Shown here: piece after piece, positions 34,811 through 48,120 of the stretch
How the letters are laid out: every line of letters begins with the position of its first letter
Numbering within the stretch: the stretch's first letter is position 1
Assembly: GCA_051294375.1 (NCBI GenBank)
Contig: CM119266.1
Coordinates: 13,038,924-13,102,923 of the forward strand
Reading direction: 5' to 3'
DNA: 64,000 bases
Source: Paraspadella gotoi
Lineage: Eukaryota > Chaetognatha
Program-made: the position numbers and the translations under genes
The notes under the pieces: generated by a model
The model's input: the letters and a program-made list of their open reading frames with translations, nothing else
Told to the model about the DNA's origin: nothing
Database searches by the model: none

Positions 34811-35204
34811 TAATGATTACTAATAAATGTTTTAAATTAACTAATTAATTAATGTAAAGAAAATGCATGCAAGCTTAAAAAAAATCTTAAAATGCATACA
34901 GAGCGTCGCAATTGCATAAAAGAGAGAGAGAGTGAGTGAGAGAGACCCGAGAGAGAGAGAGAGAGAGAGAGAAGGAGACAATAAAATAAAATCAGAGGAA
35001 TTTGTTTGTTTTGATAAAATGTAAACAAAACATATTTAATACTGTGCCTAACCCATTTAAAGGACATCGATGATGATAAGTTATATAAATTTAAAATTAT
35101 TTATTCAATTATTAAATTAATTTCATTAATCGATTAAATTAATTCAATTAATTATTGTAGGCAGATCCGACATTGGTTTGCTCAAACTTGTTTTTTTTTA
35201 ATTT

Positions 35205-35640
35205 TAAACTCATTTTCACTCAACATTCCATCGAAACTTAAATTTTCAGCTTAATCACACTTTCCAACCCACATACAAAATTTCAGGTCAATCGCCCCTT
35301 CCACTAAAATGAGTAATTGGATTTCAAATAGTGAAATAATATTTTTGTTTTTCCATTTTAACTCATTTCCACACTCGGAAGATGTCCATCGAAACTTCAT
35401 ATACAGCTCAATCACACACTTCCCTACCCACACAAAAAAATTTCTTCCAATCCATCCATCCAATCAACGATATGGACTTTTTGCTAAGGTGGGACGGACA
35501 TCGTTTTTTTTGGTATAAATTTATCATAATTTCGATTTTCTGACATGATATAAATATGTGGTTGCCTGGACAATATTGAGGAGAAAGCGACCGACAAAGT
35601 GAATTATAGAGTGGGGATCTGCTAATAAGCAGATCCGACT
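35205..35640 (-). repeat. Inverted arm of the repeat family
   Basis: Carries two units inverted relative to 32745-34810, then CTAAGGTGGGACGGAC (inverse of the block near 32706), then CCGACAAAGTG (inverse of 32533-32542). Confidence 0.5.
35615..35636. repeat. Perfect hairpin GGATCTGC-TAATAA-GCAGATCC
   Basis: An 8-bp perfect stem with a 6-nt loop at the outer end of the inverted arm. GCAGATCC is the shared core word of the family termini. Confidence 0.6.
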
Positions 35641-37374
35641 AAAAAATGTCCGTGTGACCTTAAAATTCGACACAATATATCGTTGGATGACTTCATATTT
35701 CGCGTCAGGAGTTACAGAGAAAAGAGAAAGAGAGAGAGGAAGAGAGAAGAGAGAGAGAGAGAGAGAGAGATCATGGTAATTTAGATAGAGGGCGCTATTT
35801 GATACAGGAGACGGATGCGGAGATTCTTTGGGGAGACAGATCGGTATATATAAGAGCTAATCCGTTTAGAAGGGTCGAGACAAGATATCCGGGAGAAAGG
35901 TACGGTTGCGTTTCCTGCAATACGTAAATATCCTTAATGTTGGGTTGAATAGTGCATCTCGAGATAGTTTAGAAATTCCGTTTGTTATAATATTTGTAGT
36001 ATTTTTGGTGTTTTCATGTCCATATTTGTTCCTTTATCTTCGGGCACAATAGTTATAAAGTTTTACTAAAAAAAAAATTGGTATTGTAAAAACTTCGCAA
36101 CACGTCTCGTGGCTTTCCCTGTTCATCAAACAAAATTTTTTTCTTCTTTTTTAAAAAAAATTGGGTAGTACATTTCGCTCATTGCTTTTCTCTCCGTAGC
36201 TTTAGCGATTTCTCCCTCTTTACGACTCGAATTCGTTCAACTAGAAGATAAATCTCCATCGATCGAAGGAAGATGTAATCGATCCCTCTGCACTATTTAT
36301 TACCTCCAGCTGAGTTGACGTATGGTCTTTTCGATCGCTCCGTCTTTCTCGGTCTTCTTTCAAAAACGTCTGACACATCTCAAACACGGAAACTCCTCAT
36401 TTACACTGTCTCTGTCGCACGAATTTTTCAATTTGTTCTGTCGATGCCCGGATCTGCGGTTCGGCCAACGAGATCCCATTGAAGTTTGGTTCTTCAAGCC
36501 TTAGCTCGCCTTGACATCAGCGACTCTTTTTGAGGCGGGCTTAGTCATGATATTTCTTTGTCTCGTGGACTTCTTCTCCAGGAGTATTTAATATAATATT
36601 AGTACTATTTGAAAACTCAGTCTTCTGAGCGAACTGAGTCAGTCGCACCAAGTACAATGTCGAGTTCTTGTATCACCATATTTTAAAGCGTGTCCTGCCA
36701 GTCCAGTTAGAGACACATGAGAGGTAACAAAAGTTCTGACGCAAAGGACGGTATGCCTTGATGTCAGAGACTGAGACCATGCGAAGCACAACTGAATTGC
36801 AACGAGGTCACCAAAAAAGATCGGTCGAGAGGTGATATCTTCTGGTTTTATAATTCAAGGGACCGGATAATAGGATGTTTGGTTCATTTTCCAGTTTAAG
36901 AAGACTGCGTATAGGCGATGAAACATCGTCAAATCCTCGATGCATTTAGTTAGACATCTGGATGAAATACAATGAGGAGCCGCACAAGATGCAATCCAGC
37001 CGACGGCATCAAGTTGCCGATCTAGAGAGAGGAGAAGATATATAAAATTAACCAAATTGTTCAGTAATTCATTGAACTATCGATCGGTAAGAGGGGATGG
37101 AGAGACCATAGCCCCTTTCTTTGGAGAGGAGAGAGGGACGGAGAGAAAGACATGACGAACATGTAAGACTAAGGATCACCGCATCTAATTTATACAATTT
37201 AAAAAAATTACTAGATCTCATACATAAAAATGATTTTGTCTTTTTCGTGGGACTAGAGGTTCGAGATCTGACAAGTCCACGACGACCCGTGTTGCCGTTA
37301 GTTTTACAATATACAATAGCCGAGTTCTTGTTTTTTTCTATACATAACAGCTTATTTTATCATATCGTTCGAGT
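35641..37374. other. Gene-poor region
   Basis: No exon recognised. It includes a GA array (about 35720-35770) and, at 35845-35854, TATATATAAG followed by GC-richer sequence. This could be a promoter or long-terminal-repeat fragment but has no other support. Confidence 0.4.
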
Positions 37375-37701
37375 TCTTCTCTCCCTTCGAGAGAGCGTCT
37401 CCCTGAGGGAAATCGTAAAATTCCTTTCCCTTTTCATCCTTTCCTTCTTTCTTTTTATAAATTCGTCTTTTCCTTTTTTTTTTTCACTTTTTTTGTGGTT
37501 CGTCGTAAAACGGTTTTTTATTCGTTTCATTCCTTTTTTCGGTTTTTCCCTTTTCTTTTTCTTTGGATCTTCTTTTAAGTTCCGTTATAATTATGGTTCT
37601 AAAGGTTGAGTAATGATAAACGTACTTGATAAACCTTGGACAAATGCAATTTAAATTAACTGACGATGAAACATTAGGGACAAAAAGAGTAGAAGTATGT
37701 A
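37375..37701 (+). repeat. Contig-end repeat A (first copy)
   Basis: Matches 50646-50956 in the same orientation with many one-base indels. It ends exactly at the 25-N gap, so it marks a contig end overlapping sequence found 13 kb further on. Confidence 0.8.
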
Positions 37702-37726
37702 NNNNNNNNNNNNNNNNNNNNNNNNN
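37702..37726. other. 25-N gap of arbitrary size
   Basis: Exactly 25 N, a conventional placeholder. It separates repeat A from the start of the second copy of the 11.5-kb block. Confidence 0.97.
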
Positions 37727-38468
37727 GGAGAGAAGATTTCACCGTCCGCTAGACTTCTTTGACGGCGAGAAAGAGGCGCGGAAAGTTCGTCTCGTCGAGC
37801 GAAAAGAACGTCGCTGTTGCGTCGCTTCTTGGGATGACGACGGTGAACCGGGGTGTTAGGGAACGGCGTCAGAACGGCCTAGTGGCTCGTCGACTCCCAG
37901 ATCCGCCAATTAGGGATGCTCGCTCGCGAACTATGCATGAAGAGGTTTCGTCGTTTCACGACGTCCTTCACACCGGCTACATCCGTTTCATCAGCGTCGG
38001 CGCCATCTTCTCTTGATCATCCAATCGCTTCGTCGCACATCCTCGGCCTTCTTTCGACGTCGTCACGCCGTCGAAAGTCTCTTTGAATTCCAATTCTTTC
38101 CGCCAGTGTTCGCGCCATTCGACGCCAAATCCATGGAGAGGAAAATGCGCGCTTCGGAACCAACTTCTTCCACAAGACGCGCGCAGCGGGAGACGCTGAA
38201 CGCGGCAGCGCCGCGGCGGGCCACGGATTTTAGCGCAGCATAAGCGCGAGGAAATCGTCGTCGTCGAGATCGTATGGACTCGAGATGCGGTTTTCGTCGT
38301 CGTCGTCGTCGTCGTCGGCGAGGCGAGGATCGAATTTGAGACAACGAGACCATTTTAAAATTAATTCGATTCAGCGAAGCGAATAATCGAGGAGAAGTGT
38401 GTCGGTAGAAAAGGCTCGGGATCGATACGAACTCGGGCGATAAAATCGTCGACGAGACAACTTTCCAT
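37727..38468 (-). pseudogene. Broken partial second copy of the HIT gene
   Basis: Corresponds to 14178-14927. The C-terminal part containing the Y-A-H-V-K triad is cut off by the gap at 37726, and several frameshifts break the rest (for example lost bases near 38351 and 38500). Probably assembly error rather than a real pseudogene. Confidence 0.85.
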
Positions 38469-39264
38469 CCTGAGAACTTGATTCTATTCGATTCAAACAA
38501 ACGTGACTTTTTTTAAATTCAGACGAAAGAAATAAAAAAAGAAGCCCTATTACTAAGAAATCGAATAAAAATCTCCTGAGAAGTTTCGACGACGACGAAA
38601 AGGAAGAAAAGAAACAAAACGACAAAATATTTTTGAAATTAAAGCAGAAAAACGAAAAAAACGACGAAAATTCCGCGACAAACGACAGTTAAAAGCGGCG
38701 AGCCCTTTGTCTTTTCACAGTGAGGGCAGCCAGGAAGAACAACAAAAATGCTATTGTTTTCGTTCGTAATCTTTTGTTTCTGATTTTCGCAGTTCGTAGC
38801 GCCACCCGTTTGTGAAGACTCTGGACAAACAAAAAAAGACTAACGTCGTCGAAAATCTCAAACGAGCCAACAAAATACGAAAAAGGCTAACGGACTAGTG
38901 GCGCTTTGGCGAACGAGTCATCATTCAAAACAAACAAAACAACTTCATAGGGGACTGGCAGTCGAACTTTAAAATGAAATTTCAGCTGATCGAAGTGTTG
39001 ATTAACTTTAAGTCGTTTGTATAGAACAAGTTCTTATGATAAGGTTCAATCGTTAATTACGGTTTTTAAAAAAAAATACAGTTCATTGTTCAGAAAACAA
39101 TTCGAAAGATCATATATCAACTTCGATAATTTACGATTTAATCGTATATAGAGCATACAGATACAGTGCTTCGAGAATAAAATAAGGTCGTCTAGCCTAA
39201 TTAATCAATTTTTAAGAATAATAATCTGAGTGTCCTACTCAAGTGAACAAACAATCGTGAGAGA

Positions 39265-41291
39265 TCACGACTCGTCTTTGACCCTGTGAGAATGATTCGA
39301 GGAATCGACGGCGATCCCTCAACGCCCTCGTTTCACCCGTTTGTAAATCCGTTTGTTCGTTTTTCGCTTCCCGTTGCCGGGCAACGCATCGTCGTTGTCT
39401 TTAGCCGGAGCGGGAGACGTCGGAATTAGATCGGCGAGAGGTAATAAAAATGAAGGGACAACAACACAACGACGAATTCTTCTGTTTATCCTTGAAACGG
39501 GATCCGACGGAGAAGAGGCGACGGAATCCGAATCTATTTTAGGTTTTTGAGTCTCGAAGTGGTCGGTCGGTCGGTCGTTTGCGCGATCGTTGTCGTCGTC
39601 GACGCTTCCTCCTCCGTCGACGTGAACGTTGACTTCATCTGTGGTCTACGAATCTCACTGAATTGGTTCGTCGCCGCGACGGGAATTCGGAACCGTCAAA
39701 GTGTTCGACGACTTCGTATTAGGCTTCGTCGTCTCCTCTTCGGAGGAGGCCGCGCCGTCCGTGGACCGCGCCGAGATCGAGTCCACGATGTCCCAAGTTT
39801 CTTGTCGCATTTCGTCGCCTAGCGATGACGCCTTGGACGCTTTTCTATCTTCCACCTTTCGTCTTCTTTGGCACAAATTTCTTTGAAGAAATTCAGGGCT
39901 GAAAATTGGGGAAATTCATGCGAAACTTTGGTATAATATATACATTGGCTAATATAAAATTATACGTAGATTTTAATTATTTTTTTCGATAATAGTGTTT
40001 ACTAAAAAAAAATAAATATTTGTGAATTTTTTTGTCTATTTTCCAAAATTATTTTATATAAAAGAGAGTTAAATTTTAACTTCACCATCCTCAACCCGAC
40101 TCCCTTCCCACAACGCCCCACGGAAATGCCAAGCGAGAAGAAAATTCCCGAGATGCAGATGAGCGTAAAGTTGAGTAGTTCGAGGGCAGAGATCTGCGCC
40201 GAGACAGGCTGCTCCTTCTGCTCCGAGGGGATGTAGTTGCAACGGACTTCCTTCTGGCCCGGGTAAGGGAATTTTCCACTTGACCAAAATGTCGTCCAAC
40301 TTCCTTGCGGTTGATGATGCTGAGAAGATGTTGGAAGGCGTCCTTGAGACGTCGGGCTTTTTGAGAATTTTTTCTGATTATAAAGAAAGAGACAGAATTA
40401 CTTAATTTGTTAGTTGTTGATTGATTGATAATTATCATTTGTTAAGTTGGTGAATTAATGGTTTAGGTCGTTTAAAAAAAAAGACATTTAAAAAAAAATG
40501 TTTTGATGATATATAAAGGCATCCCATATTAAAATTGAATAATTTAAAAAAAAAATATGTCAGCGTCAAATTAGTCATAACATTTACATTTTCCGGAGGG
40601 ATACATGCTAAAAATGTAAGCAGGATCGACGCGTATCGTATAGTCGGTGACCATGATAATATCACATTGTCAGAGAAATCCTCTTCATCATCACTGAAAG
40701 TAAAAACGGTTTCTTGGCAATATTTTCTCAGTTCAAATATTCTATTTGCTAACGTAAAACAAAGAACTACCAGGGACGTCTATTCCCTCCGAAACAGCGC
40801 GATTTGGCCACTATCGGTAAAGTTGAGAATCCGTCGTCGCAGACAAATAGGCATCTTTGGGGGCGAACATCTGAGCGTGCAGCTCTCCGAAAGAGTCGTA
40901 CTTCTTCAACAGGTGTGACCCGCTTTGCTCTAGATTTTTTAAAAAGGAGAAAAGCTAAATCGATTTTCAGGACGAATTAGTTACAGATTTTCTTTTTCTA
41001 TTAGAATAGAAAGTGTCTGTTTAAGGGCGATGAACCGTACACAGAGACAATAAAAAAATTGCTGCCAAAATGGGTTCATTGCCACCATCGAACTCGCTTT
41101 TTCAACACTTTGAATATTATGATATCATTGTTTCTTAATTTTTTACGTGAAAATAAATAATCAAACTTTGTTTTCATTTCTTAGAGGAGGTTTTACTGCT
41201 GACGAAAGAGCGGAAACCCTTTCAATACTTTTCGAAGATTTTTTTTCAAAAATCTCTCTCTCTTATCTCTCTCCTCTCTCTCTCATGTCTC

Positions 41292-41349
<58 letters not shown>

Positions 41350-44154
41350 GCTCTCTCTCTCTCCATAAATTTATTTTCTAATAATGTAATGAGAGTCATC
41401 GAATGCACCGAGATTAGGATTTAGTTAAAGATCACACATGAATGTTTAAAAGAGTAGGGAATATGGAATGATGTTAGATGTTTAAATAACTATGTACGAA
41501 ACTTTTCAAATTAAAAGGAACGCCCCGACGTTCGAAATAGTAAAAACTCTCTTTCTCTCTCTCCTGTTTTTAATAATCACTTGCCTCATGTCTCACACGA
41601 ATTAAATGTAAAAATCCGTCTGAATATAACTTGTCGGGTATGATATTTTTTTTTACTCGCTGCGCTCAGACAAAGATTGTGCTTATGTTTCCATTCATCC
41701 ATGTCCTTTACAATTAATATAATAGTCGCCTTGTAAAATTATATCAGAAGAAAAAAAAATATTGTCTTGAGTCATCGAAACAAAGAGTCGTTTGTCCAAA
41801 AACCTGATGCAGCTGGAGATTCTTTTTGAGACCCGTGTCTCCGCCGTCGAAGAAGAATCTCAGCCCGGGTTCGCGGAGCCAGATCGGAGAAAGAGGAAAC
41901 GTGGTGCGGCATCTTGCCAGGGTCATGTCGGAGGTCAGCTGTGAGGAGGGGAGAGGCCGCGATTTAATGGCAGAATTTTGGGAATTTTATTTATTTTCAT
42001 TTTTCATTTTTAATTTTTTTTTATTAGCCATTAAAAAATCGTGAAATACAGAAAAAATACCACTATAATCTATCTGACGAATGACCAAAAATTAGCCCAG
42101 TTGCATTGCCGCGAAATTTAACCACAACTGCAACAGCAATTCTCTGGAGCCTTCAGCGAACAACATTACTATTATCGCACAATTTTATCTTCAGGGTTTA
42201 AACCTGAGCGGAGAACAAGTTGAAGATGATCCAAAAGTAAAAGATCCAAAGACGGCGAGAAGACGAAGGGCGACGTTGTAGAGGGACCGATTGACATCGT
42301 CGAATCCCAAGGCCGCGTAGGTCATGACCACTTTGGAACGTCGAGAAATGAGGAAATGGAAGCCTTAGTTATTAAGTCAAAAGCCCACATTTAGAAAATG
42401 ACAAGAGTAACAAACAGTTCACACAAAATTTATCTGCCTACACACGTAGACGCTAGCTGCAGGCGAGAGTAGATTGAAAGCCACGCTGATTTTTTTTTAA
42501 TTTAGGAAAGTTGAAAGTAATTTTAGGGACAGAAAGTCCGATTTCTAGACCAAAAACTACACTATAAATTATTTTATAAATACCATCTGTATTTTATCCA
42601 ACTGATGAAATGAAAGACAAAAAAACATTGACTGAAATTTATAAATGTTTGCGTTTGTGTACAACCCGTTAAAAACTCGCTGTAAATAAAACGGAACCAT
42701 ATTTACAGGATTTTGTAAAGTATCGTCCGTCGCTTGAGAAACTGGTGATATTGCTGAGTGCTTTTCGCGTCGAAGTGCGCGTAATACTGATAAGAATAAT
42801 ATGAAATTGAAATTGATATTAATATTGATATTGAAATTGATATTGACTTGCCATTTCATTAGCCTCCGAATGATCTTTTAATTTTTAATAATTTTAAAGT
42901 TTCTCACTTTTGAAGGGGGATAAATGACGTCGATGGCAATGACCGCAACGAAGCCGATTGGAACGACGGCGACAATCAGCAACCATCCATCGATGGTGAA
43001 AGACTGGCGAGCGGGAAGGCAATTGGGTCAGCATCGATGCAATCGGTCAATTAAGAATGTATCAAAAAGGTTAGTAAATCGGACGATACAAAGACGAGCG
43101 TTTCACGTTTTTAACTCATAAGTCGTTGAAATTAAATACGATTCGGGCGCGTTGACCATAACCGTTTTGACGTGCCCTCAGCGCCCTCTTTATCCATTTC
43201 GACACGCCCACCTTTGCCATGTAAGTCTGAAGTCCCTCGTTCTCGTTCCCGCCGGTTCCACTTCATGACGATAGCGATGCCCGCGGACATGAAAGCCCTG
43301 GAGAAGTCGACCACGTTGACGAGTTGTGGCTGAATGTAGTAATAGGTGAGCGCCATGTCGCCCTGCCGGAAATTAGCTCGTTTCACCAGCCGATCCATTT
43401 GGCCGTCGTCTCGTTTAACTTGCCTATTGCGTCGTGTGTTAAAGGATTGTTAGAGGTGTAGACAATGAGATGTCCATAACTATTTCTAAACGAATCAATT
43501 ATAAATGAGAGCATTTCTTATCTATATGATCATTGACACATATTTTTATGAAGTATTATTATCATCATTACTAATTCGTATCATCGGTTTTTGCATTAAT
43601 TATCGCTTACCCCACAGTCCTAGCTCGCTGGGGTTTTGATAAAGCTTGAACTTTATCGACATAAACGAAGAAAATCTTGAAACATGTCGGGGCAGAAGCC
43701 AATTAAAAGTCGTCCAACTCGCATTACGCTCTGTATAGCTAGCGGAAATCGTGGAAGGTTAAGCTCGACGAGGCTGAGATAAGGTAACAACCAAGGGGAA
43801 TATCCTATTGTTGTGAGTGATAGCAAATATTATAATAACAGTCATAGCTTGACGGAACACTACTCGCTTTTTCCCTACATTTGCCGAAAAAAAGTTTTTA
43901 AGCTAGATTTACTTTCTTCGCCTTTGAACTCACCCTTTACTGATGGTTCTCGTCCGCTTGACTTACCTTTCTTTTCTTCACTGGTCCGATTGTCCCAGAG
44001 GCTCCACCCGTATTCGGCGTAAACGATGGAAAACTCTTCCTCCTTCATGGAATCGCAGATGATTTCAACGACTCCAGCTCGTCAATGCCGCCGACGACGC
44101 GGGCGAGACTGACGCTGAAGAAGACGGCGACGACCCACTCAACCGACCGAGCAT
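39265..44154 (-). pseudogene. Frameshifted second copy of the IR-type channel
   Basis: All eleven exons have counterparts in order, but most exons carry one-base indels, for example an extra A at 40266, lost bases near 40095-40105 and 43380-43400, and a changed donor near 40609. The GC donor of intron 9 is hit by a base loss. Not translatable as given. Copy 1 should be used for the gene model. Confidence 0.85.
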
Positions 44155-45955
44155 CTTCCGGCGCCGAGACTTTGTAAATGCCGAACCGAGACCGGAAAAT
44201 CGGCGGTCAAGGAGTGCGGGAAATAATTCTGTCCGGTCGCGGGAGTCGGGCGGCGCCTGAGGATTTGGTCGATCATAATGTCGATACATTTTTTATTTCA
44301 ATGAGAACTCTTTGTCTTCTTATCCGTCTAAAATTAATTAAAAATAATCGACTCGTTGAAAAAAAAAAAAAAAAATTAATGTAAGCGGAAGAAGAAATCC
44401 TTGGAAAACCGGATCCAGGAAACGGAGACGAAAAAAAAAGTTAGAAAAGTCGCCCCCCGAATTCCGGGTGAGTTTTGCACAGCGCCTCGGGCTGTTTTGT
44501 TTGTCTATTTTTGCTTTATGTCGCTCAGCGTGGGACTTCTCGTTGCCCTTGGGGTGCAGCTTTTGAAGTTTTCTCGATACTGGTTTGAAGAATGGAGAAA
44601 AGAGAGAGAGAGAGAGTAAGAAAGAGAGAGAGAGATTATTTAAAGCAAGTAACTCTTTTTGAATCGAGGGAGCGAGTTATTTTAATCGAGAGACCTGCTC
44701 CTCATCACTCGCGTTGTTGTTGTCACGAAATCGACGAGTTTCGTGACGAAAAATTTCATCGGAACTCGTTTCTCTTTTTCTTTTTATAATTAAGTATACT
44801 AGTTAGTAGTTAGTAGTTAATTTTCGAATAAGGTAGAAATTTTTGAATCCGATTTTATTTCAATTATCCACGTAGCTTTTTAAGTTTTGCTCATTGAGAG
44901 ATCTGGGCGCAGGTTTCGAATGAATCTCGTCATAAATTATTAGCCATAAAAAAATTAATCGGTTTCAGAGGACAATGTATTTTTTTACTAAAGGGGAAAA
45001 AATATAGGTTGTCTGTGACCTGGACTTAAATAATTGATCATTTTGAAACGAGTTTTTAAACGCACTGTAAACTCGCTCTTGTTTCGTGACTATTTATAGT
45101 TTTTGGTAAAGTGCTTAGTAAATGGTGGTAAAAAAGCAAAAAGTATCATAATATTCTGCTTTCGCATATGCACAATCTCTGAAGGTTTATTTTGAACATG
45201 TTTATTCCTCTTTCTTCCTACTGAGGCGACTACACTACAAACCTTTTTCCTTAATTTTTATCAATACATAATATACATATGTATAGCAACCTCTCTTTTG
45301 GAGAGCAGATTTTTGACTAGAATATAGCAAGGTTCACCTTTGATAATATATAGAAAGCAATAACAGTCGAACGAAATCGTATGCTAACTTATTGACTTTT
45401 GACTTTTCTCGCTTCTAGATGCAAGATGTCGCTGCTTCGAAAACTAAGTGATGGTGTAAAAAAATTCAACAAGAGAGCAGGTCGCCTTTTAAAAAGTTAT
45501 TAATGCTAGACGAAAATTTCATTTATAATTATGTTCATTTCACTTGGAGCGATAATACTATAAATGGGACAGAATTTAGCAAAGGAAGTGAATCTAAGAC
45601 ACACTTCCCAGTCCGTGAGTCGTAATATTTAAGTTGAGTCTCCGGCGCGCCAGACTCTAAAATCCCATAATCTAATGATAGTTTTTTAAATTTATTATCA
45701 ACAAATTAAAACAAAATTGAAAAAAAAAAGTTTTATATATTAGTCTGTCAAAATGTACTCTGAATACTTTTTTTTCGGTTTGAAAAACGATGATGGTCTC
45801 GGGCTTTGCCATCTCCATTTTCTTTTTCGCCTTAAACTTTGATATCATCGAATTCAGACAGCTGGAATCCATAAAGCCTTTCTTCCGTCTCGCGCCGCGC
45901 TGGCGGAATATAATCGCTGCCTTTTGTTGGAAATGGAGAGAGAAGAGAGAGAGAG

Positions 45956-46010
<55 letters not shown>

Positions 46011-46731
46011 AGAAGAGAGAGGAGAGACTTTCGATATCTTCTTTGTTTAAAGCTTGAATGAAAATGGTTGCGGGGATATTTCTTCAGCTTTCAAGTCTTC
46101 CTTTACTAACAACGCTATGGAACCTTGGATGTGACAGACTTAGAGCACTTCTCGTTCCGCGAATTTCCTGACCTTTTTCTTCCATTTTTTTCTCTCTCTC
46201 GAAGAATATTTTCTTTCGGTCCTGAAAACCGAAGAGAAGTAAAAGAAAAATGGGAGGAAGAGAAGGAGAACCTTTGAAATGTGAAGCCCGTGAGACCTGG
46301 AGAGAGTGAGGGCTGAACCCGGTAAGAAACTCGGATAGGTAAGAAAGGAGAGAATCAGACATCAGTTCAATAGTGGAATATATTCAGGATAGAACAATCT
46401 TTTAACTTTAAACCTTCTTTCGAGTGGTCAAGGAAGTTCATTTGATCTTGGAGAGGCCACTCATTTCGATTTGCCCGTACCAGTTTTGTCTTTTTCGAGT
46501 CTCTCGTTCCCTTTCTCTTCATGATAGATCCCAAACTCGTAACATGACAAATCGCAGCGACGTTCACTTAATATAAAGGTGTTCGCTACCAAAGAAGGAT
46601 TTGTCATGAATTAAAGTAAAGGGGGAAGAAAAAGGAAAAAAGAAGAAAAAAACCAAGGGAGTCTCTCTTTCCTCTCTCTCTGCTCTCTCTCTCCTCTCTC
46701 TCTTCTTTTCCTCTCCTCTCTCTCTCTCTCC

Positions 46732-46768
<37 letters not shown>

Positions 46769-47392
46769 CTTCTCTCTCTCTCTCCTCCTTCGCCCGGAGA
46801 AGAATTCCGTTCACGTTCGCGAAAAGCTTAATGGCGAATGAAACAAAAGAAAAGAATGATGGGAAAACGGGGTCCATTTAAAGCGAAAAAATGAAGAGGA
46901 AAAAAAAAAAAAAGAATAAAACATTGGGATTTGCATGAAAAAGAAGTATTCAAGAAAAAAAAAAGCAGGTGCTCTGTTTTCACCTGAGCCAGCTGTGCTT
47001 TTTTCGTCGCTTACGAAGCGTCTACATGGAATAAAGAAATCATTTTTATTCATTTTTTTATATATTATATATTATATGTATTATTTCTCCTCAAATTTTA
47101 TTTTGTGCTCTTTTGAGGGTCAACGATTTCTGCTCTCGAGGTCGTTCGGTGTCCAGAGAGAAATTTCTTTGACTCGCGTAGCGAATCGAGTTCGAGACTG
47201 GATGTAGCTAAAAAATTTTTAATAGTAAATAGTAAGAGCGCAGTAAATTCAACTTTTCAAAATGACTAAAACCGAGAGCTTTGGAAGCAACAAATATATA
47301 ATCCAAATGAGACCATAACAATGCAACAACAGTACTCGCGACCCACTCACTCGCTATCCCTCTTTCATCGCACCCGTCACCCCCCCGTCTCC
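44155..47392. other. Second copy of the channel upstream region
   Basis: Matches 20668-23935. It contains GA (45936-46027) and CT (46664-46790) arrays with altered interruptions. No genes. Confidence 0.75.
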
Positions 47393-47648
47393 ACTCCCCC
47401 GTCACCCCCTCCGCCACCACCGCCGCCACCTCCCCCCGACTCCCTCGGCTAAAGTTTCGCCGGAGGTTTCATTTGGCGTCGGAATCAATTAGCGTCTAAC
47501 CAACGCTGATGTTGGCCGCCGCCAGCAAATGGCAACAAACTCTTGACGAGTTGATGCCAGAAGGGGAGAGATCCGCGATTCTCTGGGGGCGTTGAAAGAG
47601 AAGAGAGAGAGAAGATAGAGAGAGGAGAGAGAGGAGAGAGAAGAGAGA

Positions 47649-47697
<49 letters not shown>

Positions 47698-48120
47698 GTT
47701 GGGATTGAGGGATGAAGGAATAAGGATGGAGAGTTGGAGAACGGGGGGGGGGTGGTTGAGCGTAGATGAGGATAGGATTATTTAGTGAAGAGAGAGTTTG
47801 AAGATGAAAGTTGTTTTAGGCTGAGGAGCGGAGATGGCGAAAATGTACATATCTTATGGGAGATTGAGACGAAGAGTGAAGACCTCTCCGGCGAATAGTA
47901 ATTCCGAAAAAGGATTAAAAAGAAAATTCTCCGAAAATGGTTAAGGAAGGGTATTCGTGTGAAGTGAAGATGTTTGAAGAGAGTGAGAGAGAATGAGGAG
48001 ACGCTCAAGCGAAGAGAGGCGAGCCAAGAATCTTTATCAACGATTAAACAATTAATGTTTGCTTTCTTTTTTCTTTTCTCTCATCTTTTCTGCGATGTTA
48101 TCTCGACGGATCTTTTTATC
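47393..48120. other. Sequence replacing the 961-N gap of copy 1
   Basis: C-rich CCCCGTC/CCGCCAC stretches (47388-47445), a short unique block and a GA array (about 47597-47693) lie between flanks matching both sides of the first-copy gap. No exon recognised. Confidence 0.7.

Larger units (their letters stand above)
32241..35194. mobile_element. Candidate non-autonomous element with terminal inverted repeats
   Basis: The left end, AAAACAAGTTTTGAACAAAC then AATGTCAGATCTGCCC (32241-32276), is the inverted counterpart of 35160-35194, GGCAGATCCGACATTGG then GCTCAAACTTGTTTT. About 2.9 kb lies between, with no transposase frame. Inside are AT-rich ends, several direct copies of a roughly 120-bp unit and a short-unit minisatellite. 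Related sequence in inverted order continues to 35640, so the true element may be larger or nested. Confidence 0.45.

Noticed and set aside
37121-37609. Phe/Ser-rich frame of 162 codons near repeat A
   Set aside because: T-rich low complexity; interrupted in the second copy of repeat A.
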